The position numbers and the translations under genes were made by a program. This document shows, piece by piece, positions 22,581 through 35,142 of a DNA stretch of 64,000 bases. Source of the stretch: Primula veris (Eukaryota; Streptophyta; Magnoliopsida; Ericales; Primulaceae); the NCBI GenBank assembly GCA_963682055.1, contig OY821741.1, positions 14,017,197 to 14,081,196 of the forward strand. Direction: 5' to 3'. A model generated the notes under the pieces. That model worked only from the letters and a program-made list of their open reading frames with translations. It was not told where the DNA came from and did not search any database. Positions within the stretch are counted from its first letter, which is position 1. Every line of letters begins with the position of its first letter.

Positions 22581-25500
22581 CTCTTAAACTTCATATGTGA
22601 AGATTTATTTCGACGATAAATGCTAAATAGCATAATGTAGTCATGTCTCTCTTGATCGATAACAACAAGTTGTCTTCTATGACAATTGTTTTTATCTGCA
22701 TCGTGAGACAGAGCATATGTAATTCAAATATGGCTAATACTAGCTCGAAGCCATATACACTCTCTAGTCGTCTCATAGGGCACGAATAGATCAGAGTGAT
22801 TCGCTTGGAGTCATTCCAAGACCTCCAAAATATCGCCTTATTCCTTATGGTAAAGACATACCATGTTAGGAATATCCCTTATGCGGATCTGATAAGTAAC
22901 CGGCATCGGTATAACCGAAAAAGGGTTGCGTTAATTTGAGTACCGAAGGGGGTAGGTACACTCGATGACGCAAATGGGATAAACTAGCCCACTTCCAAAA
23001 TTACCATAAGGTAAGGGAATGTGTCTTTAGTGCCATTTCGATGGCAACGTGTTAGCGCGATGCTGTGTCGAGCTATACCATTCACAACATACGAGATGTT
23101 CGTCCTAGCACATTAGACTAAGTACAATGATGCGCTTATTGTACTTAGATATGAACATCATGGTCCAATATCTCTTTGTCGTCTCATCAGGGACGGACCG
23201 GGTCTATATCAATGTCTAGTGATCGAACGATCATGGGAGAATCTGACGACTTAGCGTCATAATGACTAAAACGTCATAACACCTTCTGGGTGTAGTCTGA
23301 ATCATGGACTTAGATTCAATCTATACGGGACTCGATCATCAGGCTGAGTCACTACCGTGTCTTCCCAAGATCCTTCATCTCGAAGGCAAATCCCAAAAAA
23401 ATGGATCGCGTAATAAAACACGCAAGGGCATAATACTTGTTCAAGTATCCCAAGCTAATCAAGTACTCACTTAGGCGGGTATACCACATCCGCTCGGATT
23501 ATATTAATCCATATAGTGAATGTCTCATTTAATTGAGATCGTGTTCCGTGGTCAGGAACTACTTGATTCAAGCATTATGAAGTCACACAGGGACCTTCAT
23601 CCACATCTCTAGTCTAAATTCCCACAGAGATAAGATCGTGACCATAATCACATGCTACATAATCAGTTTTTCAGAAACTACTAAACTGATAAAGTAGGGG
23701 ACCGTTATAACGTCCATTACGAGGAAATCAACCATCTCGTAATCAATTTCAAGGTGTGAGAGAAGCTTTGCGCTACTAGGCAAACATTCTACAATCTCAT
23801 TATTCTCATCACTCTTTCTTACGAATAACCAAATAAACGAACTCGTTTAACATTGGTGGTGTTGGAACTACAGGTCCAAACACACTTTCGCTAAGGAGTC
23901 TACTTGGATTGCAAGTTTCCATTAGTCTAGTCTATTCTACGTTGACTTCAGGCAATGGTACATGGTTCCCTGTCATAATTTGCTCATATTATCAGTCGTC
24001 ACCGAATATATGAACAAGTAATCAATGACAGTCTCATATCGCTTCAATATCGTCTAAGATATCATGATCGACAGATATTTTGAGATTCTTAGGATGAGAA
24101 GGAAATCACACATCTCATTGATCCTTTATAATCTCGTGAGACAAACGAGTTTCAGTTCACCACCTCTGGGGCTGAACGAATTAAGAACCGGTCAACTTTC
24201 TCATATCTTGGGAAGGACGACAGACTGACGGCCGACGGCAGCGTCCTTTGCTTGGCGGGTTCGGCCAAAGTAACGTGTTACGACAGGAACACGGCGTCCG
24301 ACAGGGACGTCTATCCTTGCAAGCATTTTGCAGCAGGTATAAATGATCTCGTGACATCTCATAAAGTCATTAAATGCGTTTGGCATTTAGTTAGACTTGA
24401 GTGAGTCTATGCACTTACTTATCACTAAGTGCAGTTTTGGGGATCAAGCTAAGACTGAGTGGGTTATGCCATTTTACTTCACGTCGTTCCTTATCAACGG
24501 TAACGTGCAAATCTCCCTCTAACGACGGGGAGAACAGCCTTAGCGATGTCACTTTTGCATATCATGTGGTAAAGAGATCGCTTGCCAAGGTTACTCTATC
24601 AAATGATAGGCAGGGGATTCATAATCGACTTATGTCCCCTTCAGAGGTCCATATTTTGAACAATATAGCGGCTCAATCAAAATATTAAGCACTCAAACAC
24701 GCGTTCATATGAGGCGTCTGGCTCATAACCAGTAACCAACTGGTACGCATTTAGTGTTTTGAGTGACTATGGGCCTCAGACGGACTAATGCAGCAAAATA
24801 GCATGACCCCACACGGAAATATAAATCTTAGTGTGCAAGACCAAGAAGTGCGTGCAACCATTTGCAGTCGCATCATCAAACTTTCCGTGAGTCCATTTGG
24901 GTCTGAACATAATCGACAGGATGTTCACTTTCAATTTCCAAACTCAAGTAATTCAAATCGAAATTTCGATTCTTACTCTTCGGAATTATCAAGTCGGCTA
25001 GACTTTTCAGGATAATCCGGATCATGAGCCATCAACTTAATTATAGGGCTAAAAGTTTGGAAAGTGCTGCATTTATATGGACAACATTAAAATGTGACCA
25101 TATTGTCGATGCATCAACCATAACCATTTATATTTATGGTCCGTCTTATGGTTGGATAAGTCCACAATAACTCCTTTAATTCTTTACAAGAATTCTACGA
25201 GTTCATTTCATGATCTTTACACATATTAGTCTTTCAAAGTGAGCATTAGTAGCATGAATTTCGGATTAATCACGAAATATATTCTCAAAGAGAATCCAAA
25301 TGCGATGCGATTATAAAACAAGCATCATCTTTTGACCCGGGAATATCTCATCCGGTCAATGCCACAATATCAAAATGCTCTTATCAATCGACGACAGCTG
25401 AATGATAGTACAGACAATCATGTCTTAGCATCTAAATCATATATCATTTCGACGACAGGCGAAATGATAAGGTAACTTAAATGCTTTAAAGAATGTGGTA

Positions 25501-27949
25501 GCAACCACTTGAAAGACATTTCAACTCCTCTCAAATACGCTTTTGGTCGTATTGAATGGAGGCTATGTAAAGAAATTTCAATTTTTTTATGAGCTATTAC
25601 CAGATAACACTGGTTTTCTCGAATATTTTATAACTCAACAAGATACGGCAGGACCTACATGAGTATAAGACCTCAATCAATTTGGTTTTACCAAAGATTT
25701 TGATTTTGGAACGACATGCCCAGAATCGTTGGCACTGAGTACTCTTTTAGGCAAATAGTTGGTGAAATTATGTGGTACACTGTTACCCACTATTTCCAAA
25801 AAAAAATCAACTACCCCACACGTAATGCCTAAAATTTCATAATTTAAAGTTTGGTCATATTTGTCAAAGGAATTTGCTCAAAACACTTTAAATTATTTTG
25901 AGAAATTTCGTAAACAGGCAAACCATAATCCAAAAGTATGTTCAAATGGAAAAATCATAATCCAAATTGAAAACATAATCCAGATGAGCGAAAAAATGGC
26001 TCAATGATTTATCAAAATCAATAAAGAAAGGTATCAAACTTATTTGAGCCACAAAACCGGAGGTCTCAAGAGTTTCCTTTCAGTTATCTTCAACCACATT
26101 AGCATCGGTTTTTTCACCTTTATAATAGTTTTGAACTATTTAAGGAGTAACCGTGCATGACTTTTGTCTTTATAGCATAGAGTTGCCTCTTTGAGCATTA
26201 TCTCTTGCTTTGTAACAGCGAGCCATATTGTTCCTTTCAATTACTGTCTTGGAGCCACAGGTTTTCGATTTTGACGATTGTCTAAAATCTCGCTTGGCTA
26301 GGTGATTCATCGGGATCGCGACAGTTCGAGACAAATAACACTTGTCTCGGTTCTCGATTCGTGAAAAAAAAAATGTAAACGAAGAGCATTAATATCAGGC
26401 AAACAATTCGCCATTGACCCAATAGGATTAAAACTACTCACCGGGGTAATTTTCTTATCCAATAACAGATGGCGATAAAGGAACATGGTGAATATAAATT
26501 CACGATACTGCTTATGGAATACAATTTCCAAGCTAGTATTTTGGTGAAGGATAGCTCCAATATGTCAATTTCAGACATTTATTCACCATAGACGTCATCA
26601 CGTCTCAAATGTGGCGACGGAATAAAATCAACGCCTTAGCATTCATCTCGAGGGTAACAACAAACTCGTGTTTTACTCATCAAAGATGGCATCCAAAAAA
26701 AATTTGGGCATCACATTTTCACACATCAGGGTGAGTAACATGTGGTGACGGATTAAAATCAACGTTTAAACAGTCATTTCGCAAGTATGTTTTACGATTT
26801 TTCTCATCATAGATGGCATCGAACATGTGTTGGGAGTTCTGGATTATTTATCATATAAAACGACTGGTTTATATATTTATGGTTTGCACAAGCATAAACT
26901 TTATTTCGAAACGACAGGTTCGAAAACATTAGTTTTGCTTCTCATGTGAATCGGCTCTCATTGATCGAACGACGGGTCGATACTGAAACACCAATTCGAC
27001 AAAACATACATCACTATATAAACACACTCGGGGAAATTATTATTTAGTTAACCCCTTTCGGTAGCTCTAATTGAACACGACCAGGAAAGACGGTGAGGGT
27101 GGAGGGCACAAATGCCACTTAAAACCCGATCTTATTAGGATATCGACTTCCGCCTATATCTTTCCTAGACATCGTATCAAAATAGGTGAGCCTATTTAGG
27201 GAAGATTCATAATTTTTCCAACTTAAATGTGAATATATATGATTTCGCAATTCTACTATTCATGGTAATAAATAACAGATATATCTATTCTAGATAACCA
27301 CATATATATACAAGGTAATATAAAATATATTCATGATATATATCTAATCATGCAGTAGATTTGGTGATAAACTAAATCAATTCATGATTATCAATCACAC
27401 AAATTATATCATACCAAATCAAATCAAATCAAATCAATTAGATCAAATCAAATAATTAACTGCCATATGAGATATTTATATCTATGGTAATATCAAAAGA
27501 TATGTTGATTATACTAACAAGATATCAATCAATTATCTACGGTTTATTGCCATATAAGTAATTCTATACATGGTAACTAAATCATACATGTAATTAATAT
27601 ATTTTATTTACCAATTTACAATATACACGCAAATAACGCAAAAAAAATCAATTTATGACATGCTGATCATGTCATACGTAACAAATACAAGCAGCATGTA
27701 ATTGTTGTACATGTAAGTATATGTGCTTCATGCAATAGTGATTTAAATCATACCAAACATCAAACGTGTCATCAAGTTATAATTTATTTACCTTTCTCAG
27801 CTATGTTGGTGAAAATCCATGTAACAATAATACAATTAAATCCGGATAAACCTCAAGGTTTATAGATACTCAATATCTGTGCGTTTACCAAAAATCTCCA
27901 ATATCCGCGAGCGTATTTCTTAGTCTCCGCGAGCAAAGTGCTGATAACG

Positions 27950-28147
27950 TGTTGTGTGACATATTAGCTCACATATATATGTATATAGATATAGAGAGGG
28001 AATATAGAGAGAGACACCAACAAAGTCTTTATTAATTAGATTGTATCAATACAAGGGAACCCTAACCTTTTTCGTATACCAGATGTTAGGGTTATACAAG
28101 ATAAAAAGCCCAACTTAGACCCAATATAAGTAAGACCTAATAATCCA
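27950..28147 (-). repeat. 5' LTR of the 21.6-28.1 kb Copia element
   Basis: It begins TGTTGTGTGACATATTAGC. The right end diverges from the other LTR after 'aataatcca', so the terminal ACAACA is lost or rearranged and the border is approximate. Confidence 0.65.
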
Positions 28148-28356
28148 CAAACAAATATTTTGCAGAAAATAAATTAAATTAAAAATTCAAACAAAAATAA
28201 CTTTGAAAATAAACTTTAATAAGTAAAATATAAAACGCATAATACTACTACTGGTCTACTATGCATTAAATTTGTAATTTTCCTAATTTTCCAAAAATAA
28301 TAAACTGGAGAAAGAGAAGACTGTTTGGTAGAAAGAAATTTTGTTGCATTTCTCTC

Positions 28357-28389
<33 letters not shown>

Positions 28390-28975
28390 CACAAATAATT
28401 ATATATAATTGTATCTATCTCTCTTCCCTGAAAGTTACGATCTTTACACTTGGAACAAAATCTATTACAAAACCCCATCTTTTAAATTACTTATTATATC
28501 TAAGAATTGATAGATATAATATTCAATAACTTAGGGTTTAAGTTTCTGTTGGATCAAACCCATTCTTGTTTACTGTATATATATACATATAATTGTATAT
28601 ATTTTTCTGTGTTTTCAATATTTTTATCTGGGTGTTCAATCATTTCCTCAAATTTGCAGTACTTTTATCTGGGTATACAATAATTCTCTCTAATTTGCAA
28701 TCTTTTTATCTGGGTATGCAATATTTCTCTCTAATTTGCAATCTTTTTATCTGGGTATTCAATAAATTCCTCTAGATTGCAATATTTTTATCTGGGTATG
28801 CAATAGTTTTCTTTGGTTTGCAATATTTCTATCTGGGTATGCAATAATTCTATCCGTTTTGCAGTGTTTTTATCTGGGTATAAAATATTTTTATCTGGTA
28901 TGTTATAATTTTTTATCTGGGTAAGATAGAATTTTAGTTGTATATGTAAAAAAGTTGAGTTATATATACAAAGTG
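28148..28975 (+). promoter_or_regulatory. Promoter and leader region of the coiled-coil gene
   Basis: It contains a CT run followed directly by a TA run (about 28349-28391), a pyrimidine-patch and TATA-like arrangement common near plant transcription starts. A minisatellite (28621-28925) then leads up to the start codon. The true transcription start is not determinable by eye. Confidence 0.4.
28621..28925 (+). repeat. 41-bp minisatellite in the 5' leader
   Basis: Seven units share 'ttttatctgggtatgcaata' plus a T/C-rich tail ending 'tttgca'. TATCTGG occurs at about 28625, 28666, 28707, 28748, 28789, 28830 and 28871, then in two shortened units at 28892 and 28913. The period is constant at 41 bases. 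The array ends about 50 bases before the ATG at 28976. Confidence 0.85.
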
Positions 28976-31900
28976 ATGGATAATAGTGGTGGAGAAGACG
29001 ATAGTGGTGCGGTTCTAAGCGACGTTGAAGATGACGATTCGGTACAGATCACAAGCCTCACGAGTGAGGACGTGTCGTTAGAGAGGTTTAGAGAGGTGTT
29101 AGCCGAGCTAGAGAGGGAAAAACATGCTAGGGAACAAGCCGAGAGTTCAAAATCGGAGTTAAATGTTTCGTTTAATAGGCTTAAAAGTTTAGCCCATGAG
29201 GCGATTAAGAAGAGGGACGAGGCGGTTAAGTCGAACGAGAAGCTGACCGCTCAGCTGGCAGAGACAAGAAGGGAGAGGGAGGAGAGGGAGAGAGAGAGAG
29301 ATGAGGCGGTGAAGGCGAGGGACGAGAGTTTGAGAGAGAAGGATGAGGTGGCAAAGGTGAAAGATTCGTCTAGGGCTGAGATCGAGACTTCGGCTCAGAT
29401 GCTAGTAACTGGTATTGAGAAAATAGCAGGAAAAGTTAGTAGCTTTAAGAAATTTAACGGTTTGCCTAGGTCTCAAAAGTACACAGGTTTGCCAGCTGTT
29501 GCTTATGGGGTTATAAAACGTACGAATGAGATCGTTGAAGAGCTTTTGAGCCAGGTTGAGTTGGCGACCAAGGGTAGGAATGAGGCTAGGGAACAGTTTG
29601 AGCAGAGAAATTATGAGATTGCCATCGAGGTGTCTCAGCTAGAGGCGACGATTAGTGGGCTTAGAGAGGAGGTTTCAAAGAGGGAGAAATCGGAGGGTGA
29701 GAAAGACGAGAGGATGAGTGAGATGGAGAAAGAGGTGTCCGAGAAATTAAGGTCGAGAGACGATGAGGTGGCGGTTTTGAAGGAGTTAGTAAACGAGTAC
29801 GATGATAAAATACGTAGTTTAGAAACCGGGATGGATTCTCAAAGGCCTTTGTTGGTTGAGCAATTAAATTTAGTTTCTAAAATACATGATCAACTTTACG
29901 ATGTTATCAAAATCGTTGATGAAAGTGAAAGGGATCATTCAGATTTATCAGAGTCGATGTTTGTGCCGAAAGAGACGGATATTGAGGAGAACATACGCGC
30001 GTCTTTAGCTGGGATGGAATCTATATCGGAATTGGCTAAAGTTGTTGTTGAGAAAACGAGGAATGTGGTGGAGAAGAGGGAGAAAGAAGTGAAAACATTG
30101 GAAGAAACTGCTTATCGGTTAGCTAAGGAGAAAGAGCATATCGGTTCTTTGTTGAGGAGTGCTTTGTCTAGAAGGGTATCGAGTGATTTATCGTCCAAAA
30201 CAAATGAATTATTTAAAGTTGCGGAAAATGGTTTGAGAGAGGCTGGGATTGATTATAAATTTAAGAATCATCTTGGGGGTGGTTCCGAGAAAAAGGGAGA
30301 TGGTTTGGAGACTGAGAAAGATGAAGTTTATGCTTTGGTAAGTGTTAAGAGTTATTTTTTTTCTACATTGTCGTTTATGGACATAAGTTAAGATGTGTAA
30401 TTTTCTATTCACAACGTGCAGGCTGGTGCTTTGGAAAATATAATTAAGCAATCTCAGATAGAGATAATTGATTTGCAGCATTCTGTGGACGAATTAAGGT
30501 ACCTAACTTTCAACTTGATATGTCTGGCGACTAAAACTTCTTTGTTTGATATGGACCCTGCACTATCAAATGGTTGAGAAGGGTATTAGTATGTTGTCAC
30601 AGATTTTCTTTTTGACCAGAAAGTTTAGTTGGTCCTTAAGATGTTATGTGTCGATGATGGTGACTGAAGTTTTCCTTTGAAGCAGAAATTTTAGTAGTTA
30701 CAGTAATATTTTTTTTTAAAATGGCCTCTTAATTATTGTCTTCCTAACTTATATAGTGAACGCGAAAGTGGCTGATTTTCAGTTTCTTGGATTGATAAGA
30801 TGATTTTATATAGTGGTTTTGTGTAGAAATTTTGTAGATTCTCTTTCCTACATGAAAATCCCACAAGCATTATCCTTTTCTTGATCATCCCTTGAGAGAT
30901 TATTTATCACAATTTCGGGTTTCAGTCTACCCAATAGAGGATTAAGTAAAGGGCCACGAAGGTCAATATCTCTATAATGACTGAATTTATAGTGTGTAGC
31001 TCTTCTGTATTCACATTCTCTTTTGGCAAGAAGTATTCTGAACCGAAAGATTACTCATTTCGTGTCACTTTTTTGTTAATTTGGTAATTTAATTTAGGGC
31101 GGAGACAAATTTACTTAAAGAGCATGTAGATGCACAAACAAATGAACTCAACCACAGGAAGGACCGTATTGAGGAACTTGAGGAGAAGGAGAGAGTGGCG
31201 AACGAAAACGTAAGTCAATAGCTTAACAGATTGTATTTAAAAAATTGATTCGTGATTGTCAATATGCTTCAATCGTTTAAGGAATGCATTATTTTGTGTC
31301 AGGTTGAAGGACTGATGATGGATATTGCAGCTGCTGAAGAAGAGATAAACAGATGGAAATTGGCAGCACAGCAAGAAGCTGATGCTGGCAGATCCGTTGA
31401 GCATGATTTTGTGGCACAGGTGCATGCTTAATCCTTCACTTTCCAGGGATTCTGAAAACTATCTATATAGTTTGTAGGATCGAGTCTGCTTGTTTCAGAT
31501 TTAGCTTATTTTTCGTATTTTTACTCTATTAAGCTGTCGTCATGTGTTAATGAAATGCGAATTATTGGCTACGGTTATCAATGAGGGATCCATTCAAGGT
31601 GGACTAGTGTGATTACAACCATGTAATTTCCCCTTTTCCTATAAAAACAACCATTAAAAATCATTGCATGCTGGCTCATTGATTTAATAGATATGCTACA
31701 CATACAATTGTTTGTATTTAGAGAATGATTCCATGGGCAACGGGGATATCCATAGAAGTACTTCAGAATGCTAGAAAAGATACTATCACTTGTTTTAAAA
31801 GGAGTATACGAACTATGCATGTGTAGCAAGTCCATTTTTAAGATTGTGCTTATTGAGACAAGCTATGCACCCAAGCTTTGGAGAAAACTTGACAAGGAAG

Positions 31901-32856
31901 TTGTATCACATTCAAAGTTTTGATCTTAGTAAGACAAATGGTTGATTGTGTATATGCTTCTCATAAATATTTGCGCTTTCTTGTCATTGCATAAGAACGA
32001 AGAAGCAACTTTCAAAAAAGAAAAAAATATAGAAATAGAACTGTAGAAATATGTGAAAACATAAACAATACAAAATGGACATTTGATGTGGGAACCCTTA
32101 TTCAGGCAATAATTATTCTTTCAATTTCAATTAGATTTTTCTATTTCAAATTGGAATATACCCCAATTGGCGTGGCTTAATTTGAAATGGTGGTTACTGG
32201 CGGTTGCTGTTTTCATATAAAATCACAATTTGACAACACACTATAATTTGATGAAATAAATTGGACAAGGTATCTTCTTTTAAAAAACTAGAGATCTGTC
32301 ATCTCGAATAGGCTTGGGCAGTTAGCTCTCTTGAATCGTTGTTTTAATCCATATTTGTATTACTTTGACATTGGTTTGATGATTAATTGATTATAAAAAA
32401 AATTGTGTCCCACGGATCGTTGTTCTCTGTCGTTTCCTAGTTTGAATTGATATATTAAAATGGTACTTAGTTTACTCAGTTTGTGTGTGTATCCGATTGC
32501 AGTTGGAATCCCTAAGGCACGAGCTCGAAGAAGCAAAACAGGCAGTTTTAGAAATTGAAAATAAACTCAAGTTTAAAGAAGAAACTGCAACTGCTGCCAT
32601 GGCAGCTCGAGATGCAGCAGAGAAATCATTGAGATTAGCAGATTTAAGAGCCGCTAGGCTCAGAGATAGGGTCGAGGAGCTAACTCATCAACTCGAACAT
32701 ATAGATACACGAGAAAACTTGAGGAGCTTAAGTGGGCCCAGATATATGTGTTGGCCATGGGAATGGCTCGGTTTGAACTTTGTAGGGACACAACAACGGT
32801 CGATTAATCAGCCAGAGGGTTCAAACGAGATGGAGCTCGCGGAACCACTTCTTTGA
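28976..32856 (+). CDS. Conserved plant coiled-coil protein (5 exons, 673 aa; At3g49055-like)
   Basis: Exons are 28976-30337, 30422-30498, 31098-31209, 31303-31419 and 32503-32856, with GT-AG borders and compatible phases. The protein opens with an acidic patch (MDNSGGEDDSG...DVEDDDS). It then runs as almost continuous heptad-type coiled coil rich in Glu, Lys, Arg and Leu to about residue 630. Conserved family blocks visible are IETSAQMLVTGIEKIAGKVS, LPAVAYGVIKRTNEIVEELL, RASLAGMESISELAKVVVEK and GLREAGIDYKF. The tail carries RYMCWPWEWLGLNF (about residues 636-650) and ends MELAEPLL. It resembles the uncharacterized plant family that includes At3g49055; no enzymatic motif is seen and I assign no function. 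I chose the ATG at 28976 rather than one 21 bases upstream because homologues start at the acidic patch. Confidence 0.88.
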
Positions 32857-34971
32857 AAACTATATTTTCCGGGTTTGTCTTCATCTGTGTATCTATTTTT
32901 ATCTTTGTGAATCACAGTCATAATTTGTGAGTAGTTTAATAGCACATTCATTTTGAAAGTTTACAAAGAGGGGTTTGGGGATTGTGTTTACTGTACATCA
33001 AATTTGGTTTCCTAGTTGGAGCAGATTGGTTGCAAATTTTTAATCATTTACAAACACCGTTGGTTATAAATATTGGTGATAAATGAAGCCACTCCATAAT
33101 TATAACTCGTATTCTAATCCCAGTGAATGTATTTGGGTGGATTTTGGAAAATACAGTCACCAACATGATAAAGTTTATTATCATGAAAAATCTTGAACAA
33201 TGAAAACGAAAGTAAATTCTGCATTTTTTAATTTGGTTAAATCTAAAAGAAGTAATTGGAATTTGTCGTAATTTCTTTGTTTTGTTTTTATTTACCACCA
33301 ATTGGGTAAAAACCTTTGATTAGTTGTAAAAGGATCATGCATAAGAATATAATGCTAAACGAAATCGACCCGTAAAATCCCTACTGTTGCCATCACCAAA
33401 GCATGATAGATGAAGTCGTCTTTCTGCGAAACACGAGGTGTCCAGGATTTTGTTTAGTTGGAGAAAATTTCGATACGAATGATATTTAATGAACATTAAA
33501 TAGTATTCTGTTAAAAATAAACAAGACTATACAGAGTAGACTTATGAATATTACACATTTAACAATAATAACAATAAAGAGTATTCTCTGTTGTTCACCT
33601 TCAATTACCCAATTTTTTTGAAAAAATCCTACCCGCTTATTTGAACACTCATGTCATACAATATGGTTTTCATAAATTTTAGTTTCCGAAAACATTTAAT
33701 CCCATCACTGAATAAAGCCTCTTAGCAATGTAAGTCATAGTTGTCAAGAGAGGAGAGGAAACGGAAGTAGGAAATAAAACGTGAAACATGAAAAAAAATG
33801 GAAAAAATTATAAAAATTTGCTCGTGAAATAATAAAAGCAGGAAACGAGAAAACTCGCCTATTTTGAAAAGGGCAAGTTTCGGGTAGTTCTAAGACTTGT
33901 AAGAGCAACCACTATTGTACATAATATTTAATTCATAATACGAGGAACCATATTAACTTTTAGTAACAAAAAAATGATTCTACATCTAACACAGGTCTCA
34001 AATTATACATGTGATAAAATTTTACCCATAAGAAATGAACCAAAAATCTACCCCATACTTAATTTTCAATATATTTTATGTGCAAATTACCAACAAGGAA
34101 AGAGAAACAAAAAAAAAGTAAAAGTAAAGAAGTGTAGCTAATTTTATTGGTAAGTCTGAAAGTAGTATAACTTAAAAAATATCATTTTCGATTCAAAATA
34201 TTAGGGTACTATGTATCAACGTGCAACTTTGACGGTAAATATATCGTGATTAAATTGTTAAAATATAAAATTTTAAATTTTATTCACATAGTTTAACATT
34301 TAAACTATGTGATTAATTTTTAAAAAAATTGATTTCGACAACTTAGATATGAGTTATTTGTCTGTCAAAATTACACGTAATTTCGTATAACTCAAACAAT
34401 TTGAGAGAGAGGGAGTACTTTTTATACTATTATATATGGAAAAAAATTTATATGAGTCTGTTTGGTATCATAAAAAAACTACTTTCAGAAAGCAGTAGAA
34501 AAAAAACTTGCTTTCTAAAATATACTCGAATGTTTGGTAAAAAAATTAAAAAAGTTAACTTTTAACATACTTATTTTTGGAATTAGCTAATAACGTTTTG
34601 TTTTTTCAATCAAAATAATTTTATAAGACATTTTTTGATAAATTTTCAAAATATTATATTTAAACGAGTAAGTAATACGAATAAAATTTTAATTGAGATA
34701 AGATCAATATTCATTTAAATTCTTAAAATTGTTGTGATAAAACTACCAAAATCTTCAAAATGTGTGTTTTTTTTGCTTTTAGTTTTTCTAATTATAATTC
34801 TCAAAAATGTAGATTTTTAAATGATAAAAAAAAAGTGATACCAAAAAACAATTAGCAGTAATTCTGTATAATTATACAAATTATACAGAATAATGTGGAA
34901 ATTGTGTATTTTTTTTTTTAAAATAAATATTGTTTTGGCGCGGCCTTGATAAAAAGCCCACCAACAGACTC
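32857..34971. other. Intergenic DNA with decayed MITEs
   Basis: After the coiled-coil gene's 3' UTR the sequence is AT-rich and holds no gene. 34189-34417 is a diverged relative of the Stowaway element at 40733-40954, sharing 'aatattag', 'acgtgcaa.tttga', 'catttgaact'-type words and a 'gggagta' end. 34459-34850 has weak inverted ends (TGTTTGGTATCA / TGATACCAAAAAACA). Confidence 0.45.
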
Positions 34972-34980
34972 TATTTAAAG
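34972..34980 (+). promoter_or_regulatory. TATA-like box of the SufE gene
   Basis: TATTTAAAG lies 163 bases before the ATG at 35143. The spacing is normal for a plant gene with a leader of about 130 bases. Confidence 0.4.
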
Positions 34981-35142
34981 ACAAACAGATAAATATTATA
35001 CATAATACAGATACAGAAACATTTGCCATCATTTTATTATTATCTAATTTTACATCCCTATTTTTACTCTCATCTCTCCATCCAAAAACAATTAGCTGTA
35101 TTTATTTTTAAGTTGTATTCCAAATTATACTTAAAAAAAAAA

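Larger units (their letters stand above)
21621..28147 (-). mobile_element. Decayed Copia LTR retrotransposon (about 6.5 kb)
   Basis: LTRs of about 200-214 bp lie at 21621-21834 and 27950-28147, with the interior reading on the minus strand. Beside the left LTR the plus strand reads CTCCCCCTTT, i.e. a minus-strand polypurine tract. Beside the right LTR is GTGCTGATAACG, a primer-binding-type sequence. At 22877-22916 the minus strand translates to a clear Copia RNase H motif (GYTDAGYLSDPHKG), followed closely by a stop. No frame longer than about 95 codons remains in the 6.1-kb interior, so this is a dead copy. Its leader (26668 to about 27580) matches the element at the window's left edge. Confidence 0.8.

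Noticed and set aside
28955..28975. Upstream in-frame ATG of the coiled-coil gene (MSYIYKV extension)
   Set aside because: It sits in the AT-rich leader and adds seven residues before the acidic patch that normally begins this family.
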